Positions 25,663-37,512 of a DNA stretch of 64,000 bases are shown piece by piece. The first letter of the stretch is position 1. Every line of letters begins with the position of its first letter. The notes under the pieces are model-generated. The model worked only from the letters and a program-made list of their open reading frames with translations, made no database searches and was not told where the DNA came from. A program made the translations under genes and the position numbers. The DNA lies in contig JAVXUO010001024.1 in NCBI GenBank assembly GCA_033065855.1, positions 38,682 to 102,681 of the forward strand, in the 5' to 3' direction. Origin of the DNA: Escallonia rubra. Lineage: Eukaryota > Streptophyta > Magnoliopsida > Escalloniales > Escalloniaceae.

Positions 25663-26313
25663 TCAGCACGGCCGGCGAGCATCACCTTCCAGTCCTTCAT
25701 TACCAGCTTCAATTTTAGGACCGCCGCCATCCCCTTCTTCTCCAACATTACCAACTTCAATTTCAGCACTGCAGGCATCACTTTCCTCTCCAACATTACC
25801 TTCATCTGCAACTCCAACTCCAACATTACCTTCTGCACCGCCACCTCCATTTCCGCAACCACAACACTCTAGAATGTCTGCATTCCACTGTACTGGTAAG
25901 GTGGAATAGATAAAACTCTTAAGAAATGAGGCGCCGTTCAAGGAATAGAGAACCACGAAGAAGTGTTTCCGACCATCATCGCCCCCATCACCTTCCTTTC
26001 CAACATTACCAACTTCAATTTCAGCACCGCAGGCATCACCTTCCTCTCCAACATTACCTTCATCTGCAACTCCAACTCCAACATTACCTTCTGCACCGCC
26101 ACCTCCATTTCCGTAACTTGAACACTCTAGAATGCTTGCAATCCAATGTACAAGTAAGGTGGAATAGATAAAACTCTTCAGAAAGTAGGCGCCGTTCATG
26201 GAATAGAGAACCACGAAGAAGAGTTTTCGACCATCATCGCTGGGTTCTTTGAAGTATAATTGGGCCAACGCCGAGGCTTGAACAGCCATGGCGATGTCCG
26301 CAAATCGGTACAT
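25663..26313 (-). CDS. Hypothetical ORF with internally duplicated unit (216 codons)
   Basis: The frame begins with the usual MYRFADIAMAVQASALAQLY block, runs through the Gly-rich hinge and acidic repeats, then re-enters the DDGRKHFFVVLYSLNGASFL block and repeats the rest before ending RRPC. The duplication stayed in frame. A sister ORF of identical length and layout lies at 24533-23883, one higher-order unit (1.78 kb) to the left, so the fused form arose once and was then copied. Function unknown; the same caveats apply as for the other unit ORFs. Confidence 0.25.
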   Translation of the reverse strand: MYRFADIAMAVQASALAQLYFKEPSDDGRKLFFVVLYSMNGAYFLKSFIYSTLLVHWIASILECSSYGNGGGGAEGNVGVGVADEGNVGEEGDACGAEIEVGNVGKEGDGGDDGRKHFFVVLYSLNGASFLKSFIYSTLPVQWNADILECCGCGNGGGGAEGNVGVGVADEGNVGEESDACSAEIEVGNVGEEGDGGGPKIEAGNEGLEGDARRPC

Positions 26314-29300
26314 AGCTAAAATCTTGATATTAAGGGGCCATTAGTATCAAAGAGCATGAAAATTTCCTTTGTAACTTTTTTTTCTTTTTTTAAACAAAGA
26401 GATTTTGCGATCAGTAGCTAAAAGCATAAATTTGTTTTAAAACAAGAAAAAAAGAAAGACGGAGATGCATAACTTTTAAGATTTGGACGGCTATTCAACC
26501 TAAGATATCGGACATAGGAGATCATCACACGCATAAAAATGGCCAAATTAAAGCTGTTCCATGGGACTTATACCACAAAAGTTGGCCATACGAACCCATT
26601 TTAACTACTGCAAAATCATGGGTAAAACACTAATAATAAACATTTTCTTCTTGTTAACAGAGAACCTCATCACTACCTATGAGCTATGGTACAGCTTCAT
26701 TTCCAGTAACAGCCCCCTCTCCAAAATTTTATTAAGCCAGCTCAACTTCTCCTTTATTACCAGCGTTAATTTCAGCACTGCCGGCATCACCTTCCTCTCC
26801 AACATTACCAACTTCAATTTCAGCACCGCAGGCATCACCTTCCTCTCCAACATTACCTTCATCTGCAACTCCAACTCCAACATTACCTTCTGCACCGCCA
26901 CCTCCATTTCCGTAACCACAACACTCTAGAATGCTTGCAGTCCACTGTGCAGGTAAGGTGGAATTGATAAAACTCTTAAGAATGGAGGCGGGATCATGGA
27001 ATAGAGAACCACGAAGAAGAGTTTTCGACCATCATCGCTGGGTTCTTTGAAGTATAATTGGGCCAACGACGAGGCTTGAACAGCCATGGCGATGTCCGCA
27101 AATCGGTACATAGCTAAAATCTCTATATTGAGGGGCCATAAGTAGCCAAAAGCATGAAAATTTTCACTGGGACTTCTACCACAAAAGTTGGCCAAATTAA
27201 AGCTGTTTCCTGCGACTTCTACCACAAAAGTTGGCCATGAAAACCCATCTTAACTACTGCAAAATCATGGGTAAAACATTAATAATAAACATTTTCGTCT
27301 TGTTAACAGAGAACCTCATCACTACCTATTCGCTATGGTGCAGCTTCATTTCCAGCATATGCCCCCTCTCCAAAATTTTCTTACGCCAGCTCAACTTCTT
27401 CTTCATTACCAGCTTCAATTTCAGCACGGCCGGCGCGCATCACCTTCCAGTCCTTCATTACCAGCTTCAATTTCAGGACCGCCGCCATCCCCTTCTTCTC
27501 CAACATTACCAACTTCAATTTCAGCACCGCAGGCATCACTTTCCTCTCCAACATTACCTTCATCTGCAACTCCAACTCCAACATTACCTTCTGCACCCCC
27601 ACCTCCATTTCCGCAACCACAACACTCTAGAATGCTTGCAGTCCACTGTGGAGGTAAGGTGGAATTGATAAAACTCTTCAGAAAGGAGGCGCCGTTCATG
27701 GAATAGAGAACCACGAAGAAGAGTTTTCGACCATCATCGCTGGGTTCTTTGAAGTATAATTGGACCAACGCCGAGGCTTGAACAGCCATGGCGATGTCCG
27801 CAAATCGGTGCATAGCTAAAATCTTGATATTGAGGTGACATTGGTAGCAAAAAGCATGAAAATATTCCCTGGGACTTCTACCACAAAAGTTGGCCATGCG
27901 AACCCATTTTAACTACTGCAAAATCATGGGAAAACACTAATAATAAACATTTTCGTCTTGTTAACAGACAACCTCATCACTACCTATGAGCTATGGTGCA
28001 GCTTCATTTCTAGCATCAGCCCCTTCTCCAAAATTTTCTTAAGCCAGCACAACTTCTCCTTCATTACCAGCTTCAATTTCAGCACAGCCGGCGAGCATCA
28101 CCTTCCTGTCCCTCATTACGAGCTTCAGTTTCAGCACCTCCGCCATCACCTTCCTCTCCAACATTACCAACTTCATTTTCAGCACGGCAGGCATCACCTT
28201 CCTCTCCAACATTACCTTCATCTGCAACTCCAACTCCAACATTACCTTCTGCACCGCCACCTCCATTTCCGCAACCACAACACTCTGGAATGCTTGCAGT
28301 CCACTGTGCAGGTAAGGTGGAATCGATAAAACTCTTGAGAAAGGAGGCGCCGATCATGGAATAGAGAACCACGAAGAAGAGTTTTCGACCATCATCGCTG
28401 GGTTCTTTGAAGTATAATTGGGCCAACGACGAGGCTTGAACAGCCATGGCGATGTCCGCAAATCGGTACATAGCTAAAATCTTGATATTGAGGGGCCATT
28501 AGTATCAAAAAGCATGAAAATTTTCTTTTTCACTTTTTTTTTCCTTTTTTTAATCAAAGAGATTTTGCGATCAGTAACTAAAAGCATAAATTTGTTTTAA
28601 AACAACAAAAAAAGAATGACGGAGATGCAAAACTTTTAAGATTTCGTCGGTATTCAACCTAAGATATCGGACATCGGAGATCATCACACGCATAAAAATG
28701 GCCAAATTAAAGATGTTCCATGGGACTTCTACCACAAAAGTTGGCCATACGAACCCATTTTAACTACTGCAAAATCATGGGTAAAACACTAATAATAAAC
28801 ATTTTCTTCTTGTTAACATAGAGCCTCATCACTACCTATGAGCTATGGTGCAGCTTCATTTCCAGCATCAGCCCCCTCTCCAAAATTTTCTTAAGCTAGC
28901 TCAACTTCTCCTTCATTACCAGCTTCAATTTCAGCACTGCCGGCATCACCTTCCTCTCCAACATTACCAACTTCAATTTCAGCACCGCAGGCATCACCTT
29001 CCTCTCCAACATTACCTTCAGCTGCAACTCCAACTCCAACATTACCTTCTGCACCGCCACCTCCATTTCTGTAAGCACAACACTCTAGAATGCTTGCAGT
29101 CCACTGTGCAGGTAAGGTGGAATTGATGAATCTCTTGAGAAAGGAGGCGCCGATCATGGAATAGAGAACCACAAAGAAGAGCTTTCGACCATCATCGCTG
29201 GGTTCTTTGAAGTATAATTGGACTAATGCCGTGGCTTGAACAGCCGTGGCGATGTCCGCAAATCGGTACATAGCTAAAATGTCTATATTGAGGGGCCATT

Positions 29301-31254
29301 AGTAGCAAAAGGCATGAAAATTTTCCCTGGGACTTCTACCACAAAAGTTGGCCCAACTAAAGCTGTTCCCTAGTACTTCTACCACCAAAGTTGGCCAGGC
29401 CAACCCATTTTAACTACTGCAAAATCATGGGTAAAACACTAATAATAAACATTTTCGTCTTGTTAACAGAGAACCTCATCACTACCTATGAGCTATGGTG
29501 CAGCTTCATTTCCGGCATCAGCCCACTCTACAAAATTTTCTTAAGCCAGCTCAACTTCTCCTTCATTACCAGCTTCAATTTCAGCACGGCCGGCGCGCAT
29601 CACCTTCCTGTCCTTCATTACCAGCTTCAATTTCAGGACCGCCGCCATCACCTTCCTCTCCAACATTACCAACTTCAATTTCGGCACCGCCGGCATCACC
29701 TTCCTCTCCAACATAACCTTCATCTACAACTACAACTCCAACATTACCTTCCGCACCGCCACCTCCATTTCCATAAACACAACCACAACGCTCTAGAATG
29801 CTTGCAGTCCACTGTGCAGGTAGAGTGGAATTGATAAAACTCTTGAGAAAGGAGGCGCCGATCATGGAATAGAGAACCACGAAGAAGAGTTTTCGACCAT
29901 CATCGCTGGGTTCTTTGAAGTATAATTGGGCCAACGCCGAGGCTTGAACAGCCATGGCGATGTCCGCAAATCGGTACATAGCTAAAATGTCTATATTGAG
30001 GGGCCATTAGTAGCAAAAAGCATGAAAATTTTCCCTGGGACTTCTACCACAAAAGTTGGCCCAACTAAAGCTGTTCCCTAGTACTTCTACCACCAAAGTT
30101 GGCCAGGCCAACCCATTTTAACTACTCCAAAATCATGGGTAAAAAACTAATAATAAACATTTTTGTCTTGTTAACAGAGAACCTCATCACTACCTATGAG
30201 CTATGGTGCAGCTTCATTTCCAGCATCAGCCCCCTCCCCAAAATTTTCTTAAGCCAGCTCAACTTCTCCTTCATTACCAGCTTCAATTTCAGCACGGCCG
30301 GCGCGCATCACTTTCCTGTCCTTCATTACTAGCTTCAATTTCAGGACTGCCGCCATCACCTTCCTCTCCAACATTACCAATTCAATTTCAGCACCGCACG
30401 CATCACTTTCCTCTCCAACATTTCCTTCATCTGCAACTCCAACTCTAACATTACCTTCTGCATCACCACCTCTATTTCCGTAACAACAACACTCTAGAAT
30501 GCTTGCAGTCCACTGTGCATGTAAGGTGGATTGATAAAACTCTTCAGAAAAGAGGCGCCGTTCATGGAATAGAGAACCACGAAGAAGGCTTTTCGACCAT
30601 CATCGCTGGGTTGTTTGAAGTATAATTGGGCCAACGCCGAGGCTTGAACAGCCATGGCGATGTCCGCAAATCGGTACATAGCTAAAATCTTGATATTGAG
30701 ATGCCATTAGTTGGAAAAAGCATGAAATTTTTCTTTTTCACTTTTTTTTTCCTTTTTTTAATCAAAGAGATTTTGCTATCTGTAGCTTAAAGCATAAATT
30801 TGTTTTAATACAACAAAAAAAGAAAGACGGAGATGCGTAACTTTTAAGATTTTGACGGCTATTCAACCTAAGATATCGGACATAGGAGATCATCACACGC
30901 ATAAAAATGGCCAAATTAAAGCTGTTCCATGGGACTTATACCACAAAAGTTGGCCATACGAACCCATTTTAACTACTGCAAAATCATGGGTAAAACACTT
31001 ATAATAAAAAATTTCTTCCTTTTAACAGAGAACCTCATCACTACCTATGAGCTATGGTGTAGCTTCATTTCCAGCATCAGCACGCTCTCCAAAATTGTCT
31101 TAAGCCAGCTTAACTTCTCTTTCATTACCAGCTTCAATTTCCGCACCGCCGACATCACCTTCCTCTCCAACATTCCCCTTCATCTCTTATCTCATCCCCC
31201 ACAGCAACCCACTCCCTCATTCCGTACCAGCAGCTCCATCGCCCCAACCCGCCG

Positions 31255-31425
31255 ATTTTGAAGCCCTAATTTGCAATTGCAGATTGAAACCCTAATTTGC
31301 AAATTAGGGGTTTAAAACCCTAATTGGCAGATTGAAACCTTTGAGAAATGGCAGATTAAAACCCTAATTTGCAAATTAGGTTTTGGAAGCCCTAATTTGT
31401 AAATGAGGGTTTTAACACGCTAATG
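31255..31425. repeat. Cluster of AAACCCTAA (telobox-like) motifs in palindromes
   Basis: Within 170 nt the motif AAACCCTAA or CCCTAATTTG occurs at least six times, alternating with its inverse (CAAATTAGGGTTT, CAAATTAGG). Several pairs form palindromes of the type CCCTAATTTGCAAATTAGGG. This is not a true telomeric array, because copies are spaced and degenerate. It lies immediately right of the broken end of the tandem array. Confidence 0.7.
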
Positions 31426-31439
31426 TTTAAATTAAGGCT

Positions 31440-31680
31440 TCAAATCCTAATTTAAAATTTTTAAAATATTCTGTATATAAAGGGGTAGTATCGTCATTTT
31501 TTTTTTTTTTTTTGCTGACATCATTAAAAAAGTACAATTTTTTGACGGAACCCTGACGGATGGACACGTCTGATACATTTTAAAAGTGTTTGGTCACGAA
31601 ATGTTACATTTTGAAATTTTTTGTTCTTGACTGTAATTACCCCTAACCTCAGGGACATAGGTATAATTAGCCCTAAAATT
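31440..31680. mobile_element. Terminal region of a DNA transposon related to the 38.5-kb element type
   Basis: The right end, read on the minus strand, starts TTTTAGGGCTAATTATACC and continues GTCCCTGAGGTTAGGGGTAATTAC. That is the style of the long terminal repeats at 38486 and 39686 (AGGGTTAATTACTCACGG ... CCCTGAGG). The partner end is not visible; it may have been lost at the breakpoint of the tandem array near 31187. Assignment to a Mutator-like element is by resemblance only. Confidence 0.4.
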
Positions 31681-31689
31681 TATAAATTC

Positions 31690-32216
31690 TATAATAAAAA
31701 TGACAAAAATATAACACTTTATTGACTCCTTTAAGTGATGGGTGAAAAAGATTGAATAAATAACATAGGAGTATTGCTATATAATTATGTGTGTCTGAAT
31801 AATATGTAGTTACTGTTGTTCAAAATTAAACGAGAGTTATGTTATCGTGTGATGAGCAAAAATATTGACTAGAGAATGTAGGGGTAGAGCGATATAATTA
31901 TACGTGGATGTAACTTGCTTTCGCTCAAAATTGAGTGAGAGACATCTGGTTGTCTGATGGCACAAAACCTAAGTTTAAATCAAGCTCACCTGGGTTCGAA
32001 ACACACCAACGCCAGTGTGTTGCTTCCTCCATTTTTCAAAAAAAGGGAAGAGCTTCTACTCACGATAAATTCGTAAATATCGTGATAATTACGTAAAATT
32101 CACAATATTTATAAGTTATTCGCAAAATTTTCAAATGGTCGCGATATATTCACGTTTCAATCTTTCTGTTATATTATCGCGAATATTGCCAATTTCTCGC
32201 AAGTATTGTTACTATG
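31690..32216. mobile_element. Inverted, left-truncated relative of the 18.3-kb hAT-like element
   Basis: The right end reads ATTGTTACTATG (to 32216), the inverse of the left end of the element at 18329. Inside, AAGTGATGGGTGAAAAA, ATAATTATGTGTG and the run of TCGCGATA and TTCGC motifs match the complement of that element in order. The tRNA-like stretch is also kept: box-A-like TGTCTGATGGCAC (31950-31962) and box-B-like CCTGGGTTCGAAAC (31989-32002). The left terminus is not found, so this copy is truncated or strongly diverged. It is older than the insertion in the array. Confidence 0.65.
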
Positions 32217-34105
32217 ATGCAGTCCTTAATATGGGCTAGTTGAGCACATTGGCTGACCATTGTTGCTCGATGGAGTCCTCAAGGTTGACTTTATCCTGAA
32301 CTACTAGTAGTTGGTAAAAGTGAGAATACTTATTCAATAGTTCATATTTAATCTACGAGGAATTAATTTTTAAAAGTAGATTTTGATTAAATCAGAATCA
32401 GTTTATAAAATCAGTTTTAATCTATTTTAAAAATAATAGACTAAAAGTTATTGCATGTGTTTGGATGAAAATGGATTAAAGTAAGTTTAGTGTGACAAAA
32501 TTACCATATAGGGTATTCAATTTGAAGTGGAGCATTTAATCTATGTTTATATGTAAGGATATTTTGGTAATTCTTTTGGTCAAACCTAATTATTCAAAAC
32601 TGATTAAATCTTAATTCAAGAAAGTGAGGATTATGTATTTAATCAGTTTTGAAGACATTGAAGCAAATTTAATTAGTTTACCTTTTTTTGCCAAACATTT
32701 CAAAGCAGATTTAATCTGAAATTAATCAGGTTTAACCATTATATAATCAATTCCAAACACCCTCTTATATATGTTAAGATCCGATTCGACACTATGTATA
32801 CCATAAACAAATGCGTACATCCTCGTTAAAGAGAATAAGATAATGAAGTTTTAATGATGAAGCAAAGAAATCGCAGAAAATAAGTGCAGACATAAATAAG
32901 CCACGTGAACCATCTTCACAATCAGATTTTGCACATTTACTTTGTTAGTGCAAACATGAGCTCCATATGTACACAAAAGGTTATCTTGCACATGTCAGTT
33001 TTACAACAACACAAGTCAGTTTTACAACAAGCTGTATGTTGAATTTGACCTAATTACTAAAACCTTTTGTTGTCTTATGGTTAATCTTAACATAACTTCA
33101 ATATAAAGTGATGGAGTAGGATTCTCGAGGGATGAATATGTGTAGAGGATTGAGTGACATCCCTTCTATTTTAGTCTAACTCTCAACTATACACCTTGTA
33201 CTGCAAGGACTCCCTGGCTCGAGGCTAATCAAAATTATGTTTTGTCCTCAAAATGGTTTCTTCTTGTGCAAATTAGCGGCTTAAGCATCCTGCTTATCGT
33301 GGCGTTAAACCTTAGTTTATGTAAAATGGTTTCAGAATGAACAGATATTGTGCTTTTGGGGCTTTTCGGTAGCACAAAAAGAGAAAGATGCAAAGGCCCG
33401 TAGAATTTAGTCTTTTGTCTTTTCTCTTACCCGAAAACAAGTAGGAAGCACAAAAAGTTACTCTTATATAATCTGCGTGTTAAGGGACTTCGTTATCATT
33501 GATAATTGTATGTTGCTGAGACGTTGAACTGATTATATCAATGTGGCACTTGTAAAGAGACGAACATTTTTCACCCCGAAAAGAAGATGGCTTATTACGT
33601 GGGTTGTTGAAGGTGGAGAGCTCTACTCAAGCTTGCTCCAGCTATTTTAATTTGCGTCCAAGAAAAAGCTACATAAAAGGGGTAATCTTTAAAGTTTTAG
33701 TATCAAGTCCTTTAAGTTTCATCCTTGGTGTACATAGATAGATAACGAAAACCCAGAAATATGCCCTGTATTACGATCGAAGGATTTTACTGATGGAAGT
33801 CAGTACTTCCTTATTAAATGAGGCTATTTTATACGTTTTAAATTCAACGAAAACATATTCTTGTTACTATCTCGCACCATAAACTCCAAGGTGTACACAA
33901 ATAGGCAGCGAAAATCCTAAGGTTATTATTTGGCCTTGTTGACACCAATCTTAGTAATAAGTCATTGTTATCATAAACTCTATTTTATTTAAGGCAAGAG
34001 AGAAAAAAAAACATGCTATGAAATTGAGACAATATAAGAGAGAGGTGCTTAAAAGTACCTAACTTTGATGAACAAACTTGGGCTAGAACCCGAGTTGTAG
34101 CTAAC
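32217..34105. other. Intergenic region with transposon-like debris
   Basis: No gene is supported. The part from about 32290 to 32765 is rich in GATTAAAT and AATCAGTTTT blocks and ends CCAAACACCC, the style of a short DNA transposon end, but a matching left end is not clear. The rest is AT-rich single-copy-looking sequence. Confidence 0.4.
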
Positions 34106-34258
34106 CCCGTATAAGGTGACAATAAAGGGTCGCTAAATGTGTTTAGTGGTTTTTCTGCTAACAGTTTCAGCTACAACTCTTAGCAGCATTTTTTTAGCGT
34201 CGCTACATAAAAGTCACTAAAAATTTTTACTGATCATTAATTGTCGCTATATACAGGG
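34106..34258. mobile_element. MITE-like element, copy 1
   Basis: The stretch opens CCCGTATAAGGTGACAATAA then GGGTCGCTAAATGT, and closes with the inverse ATTAATTGTCGCTATATACAGGG. A second copy with the same order lies at about 37353-37512. Both contain the block TTTTAGCGT(C/T)(G/A)CTA..AAA..GTCACTAAAAAT. No coding capacity. Confidence 0.55.
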
Positions 34259-37200
34259 CAGGAGAAAGATTCATTCAATTCGAATAGCAGCCAAAACTTA
34301 TTCTTAATATTTCATGCTTAGGGACAAGGAGAACGAAAGACTCCACCATCCTTCACAAATCATAAGGAAGATCAATATCTAATCCCAACACATCCTCAAG
34401 TCTCCGGGGGGAAAATTACATAAACAAATTTGCGATATTCATCTGTTTTGCAAACTACTCCATGCACAACGTTCATACTATTAACTGTTGGGAAAATTGT
34501 CGGGAAATGAAAACGGAAAAGGCTTTGAGGCGTATCTAAAGACACTTTATTTAGAACGTTATTTGCCCTCACTCAAGATAGAGTTTGCTAATAGGTTGCA
34601 AGCAAATTCGTTCCTAGGATACAACAAAGCCTGAGAAGAACTGCGATTAGCAATATCGAAGATATCCGAAAATATTTTGGAAACAATAGTAGATAGACTT
34701 TTTGGAGATTATGAGAGCAAAGTGAATTTTTTTTTTCAGCAAAAAGCTTTATGTGAATGTGTAATTTCAGAATGCAAAAAACTTCTTCTTCTTAGCCAAA
34801 CATGAGTATATATATATATATGTACATATACCACAGGCACGGCAAGAGATAACACCTCTTCTAAGAGGTAGATGCACTGCAGTGACCGTTGCACAACAAC
34901 GGTCATGATCACTCCATGTTCGGCCTCTCGCGCGGTACTGTAATTCAAGTGAAACGGCATAGCACCGTTCCATGTCACAACGGTAGTTAACCGTTGTTCT
35001 TGTAGCCATATACCGCCAAAACGTAGGCAATACATTGAAGAACAAAAACCACTGCTTCAAATACAAAGTTGGCGAATGCAAACAAGCACCATCAACTCAT
35101 GCGTTTGTATTAAGATGGAAAGGCCACTCATGCATGTACATGTTCTGCCAAAGAAGAAGACAATGGCTAATATGTTAAACATTTAGGCTCTCTATTTGAT
35201 TAAATAATCAAACAACCCTTGAGATTTATGTGTAAATCTCAACATTAACAATATCAGAACCTTTAGCACATCAAAAGTAACAAAGTTCTCGCAATACAAC
35301 CTAAATGAAAAATCATCATAAACTATTTAGAAATACTTGAGACATTCAACAGAGAGCATTATTATTCAACAAAAAGCTAAGCTATCATTAGAAAATCTAG
35401 CTTACAATTAGTTTTTTGTCCTTAAATGAAAAGGCAATGAGTACCATAAACTCTTCTTCTTACTGTTAGGGATTCATCAAAGTTTCAAAAGACAGAAAGA
35501 AAAGTATCTGGCCAAAATATTGCTTTATTTATTCCAATTCAAGAACCAACCAGATTAAACAAAGCGAAGTACAAGTAAACAAGGAACTTGCATCTTCTGA
35601 CTCACAAAAGATAGTGAAGCCAGCCCACCATGAACTTGAAAATGAAATCCCACGGCATTTGAAAATGCCACGGGTCGTCATGCGTCCACGGACATCACCA
35701 GAAAACTTGAAACATACCTCTAGCTCACCCCAAGAGCAATTGAAACAAAGGAAACCCGTTTTTTTTTTTTTTTTGCTTCTTTGCTTTTTCTGTGTGTATG
35801 ATGCTTGGTAAACGTTCATGCACTTGTCCTTAAGTAAAGGTGGATATTTTATGGTGCGAGGACGTGCCAAGTTCAAAAGAGACCCAAAAAATAAAAAATT
35901 TAAATAAATGGTTTGGCGTTGGGGAGAATGTGCATGATCCGACTTCTTCCGAATGATCTATGTTTTGACCAAAAAACAAAGAATGATCTATGTGGGCTTG
36001 GGAATATCCTCCGAGTTCTTTTGGCCTAAAGCTTTAGGAGATTTCCAGTGCTATTTATGTTACCGCTACTCTTACGTAATCTACTCATACTCCTAATCAA
36101 ACCAAACATACTAATACAATGCATGAAACCGGTGTTTGCAATGAACAGCTTTTATAGAATGGATAACACTGCGTATACAAAGTACTAATTCAGATACTAT
36201 ATACACTTTGGACAATGTTTGAGTAAGTACAACAGCTGGTTTGATGGCTCTAAGATAAACGAACTTTGTGCCGACGCAAGGTATACGTTAGTTAATTTAA
36301 GTTTGGTGCTGAAAACCGTTAATTGAGACAACATTTGCGACTTTTATTACTGAGTTGTAATCATTTAACCTTAAGATGACCCAATTTGGAGCTAACGAAT
36401 GTCCAAGCAGCCTATTTTACATTTCTCCTCACGCTAAGCTCCCTTGATTGATTTAGTTTTGCCAAGTGTTAAGACTAAAAAATACTTGTTTTACCTTCTT
36501 GACTGAGTTGTTATCCAACCCTCGTCGCGTGTTTTACAACTCCTCTCTTGATGACACAACATAATTAAAACTTTAGCCTCTATATGAGCGAGTCATGTGT
36601 CTTTTCCTTACTCAAAACTTGTCACGTGTAGTTCAGCCATTGTCGCTCTAGATTTGGCAATATGATTTCAGTCACCAGCTTGCACAACTTGCTCTAAGAC
36701 AAAGTGGCCTCAGTGCGGAGGATTATTCTCAGGTCGATTCCTCACTCTTTGATGGCGTGACATACTTGATGTCGCCTTGGGTGAATCAGCCTTAGTAGGC
36801 TGATATGTTTGTAAGTTATACTTGGTACAAACAGTATTTTGTGTAATATTGAACAACTATTTTTTTTGGTGCAAATATTGAACAACACATATTACAAGCA
36901 ACCAACAAAAGATATAGAAATATATGAAAACGTTTTGTTGATTATGAGCTAAGAAGGATAAGGATGCACCAGAAAAAACCTACCAAAAACCATGATATAG
37001 GTATGCCAAAACCTAAAATCTAGTTGCTATCTTTGTTTTCCTGTCGTAGGATGGTGGTCGTCGGTGGTGAATCACTTTTAACGTGGTGATGGTGGCCACC
37101 GGTAAAACCTATGGAGATAAACATGTGACAAATTAAAAAACGGAAGGGAAAATATGTTGGTAGCAAGGATGAATTATAGCGATATTCTTTTAGAGAATAA

Positions 37201-37352
37201 GCCTTAAACGAAGGTGTAGCCGGGGCACATAATGTGAAGAATCTAAGAGTGCTAACCTAAAGAATTTCCAAATTCAAACGTTAAATCCGTCAATTTTGTG
37301 TGTGGCTTATAGTTTCTGGAAAGAACAAACTTTGATTCCTATGCAGGTTGTA
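34259..37352. other. Intergenic region, no recognisable gene
   Basis: Two overlapping minus-strand frames near 34736-35081 and one at 35876-35529 are short and match no family I know. Around 34862-34998 the sequence has several inverted ACGGT/ACCGT pairs (ACCGTTGCACAACAACGGT). They could fold locally but do not make a clean hairpin precursor. Nothing else can be supported. Confidence 0.35.
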
Positions 37353-37512
37353 GAAATCTTCCTCCAACACCCGTGTATAGTGACGATTAATAGTCGCTAA
37401 ATGTTTACAGTGACTTTTTTTCTAACACTCACTATTTTAGCGTTACTAAATAAATGTCACTAAAAATATTAGAGACGATTGGTTGCTATAGAGCGAGTAG
37501 GAGGAAGATTCT
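37353..37512. mobile_element. MITE-like element, copy 2, with longer terminal inverted repeats
   Basis: The left end GAAATCTTCCTCC and the right end GGAGGAAGATTC are inverse. Inside them, CCCGTGTATAGTGACGATTA is matched by the inverse of TAATCGTC...GCTATAGAGCGAG in looser form. The body matches the element at 34106-34258. Seeing two copies 3.2 kb apart supports a mobile family, not chance. Confidence 0.6.

Larger units (their letters stand above)
11745..31187 (-). repeat. 19.4-kb tandem array of about 26 units with higher-order structure
   Basis: A unit recurs in the same orientation about 26 times. The conserved block CCTCATCACTACCTATGAGC falls near 12100, 12771, 13471, 14301, 14957, 15659, 16499, 17090, 17697, 19012, 19717, 20226, 20885, 21593, 22253, 23103, 23777, 24887, 25557, 26667, 27317, 27970, 28823, 29473, 30180 and 31031. 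Each unit holds two to four copies of a 48-nt minisatellite (CTTCAATTTCAGCACCGC ... CCTCTCCAACATTAC). Every third unit often carries an extra L segment. Minus-strand frames persist in most units: 12703-12209, 13383-12880, 13971-13579, 14657-14370, 15583-15185, 16886-16566, 17620-17156, 18339-17803, 19516-19118, 20726-20334, 21292-20993, 22177-21695, 22751-22359, 23687-23211, 24533-23883, 26313-25663, 27897-27421, 28471-28079, 29271-28891 and 29979-29581. I recognise no protein family, transposase or rDNA. The right end breaks off inside a unit; the left end starts inside one. Confidence 0.95.

Noticed and set aside
12000..31000. Plus-strand frames in each array unit beginning MGKTLIINIFFLLTENL, which looks like a signal peptide
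   Set aside because: The hydrophobic start is followed by low-complexity S/T/N/F or H/L/Q repeats that come from the 48-nt minisatellite, which is open in several frames. I kept it as an open question in the findings and did not call 20 secreted proteins.
34862..34998. Possible miRNA-type hairpin from ACCGTTG/CAACGGT pairs
   Set aside because: The inverted pairs are short and overlapping, and no single long stem of about 20 bp forms.
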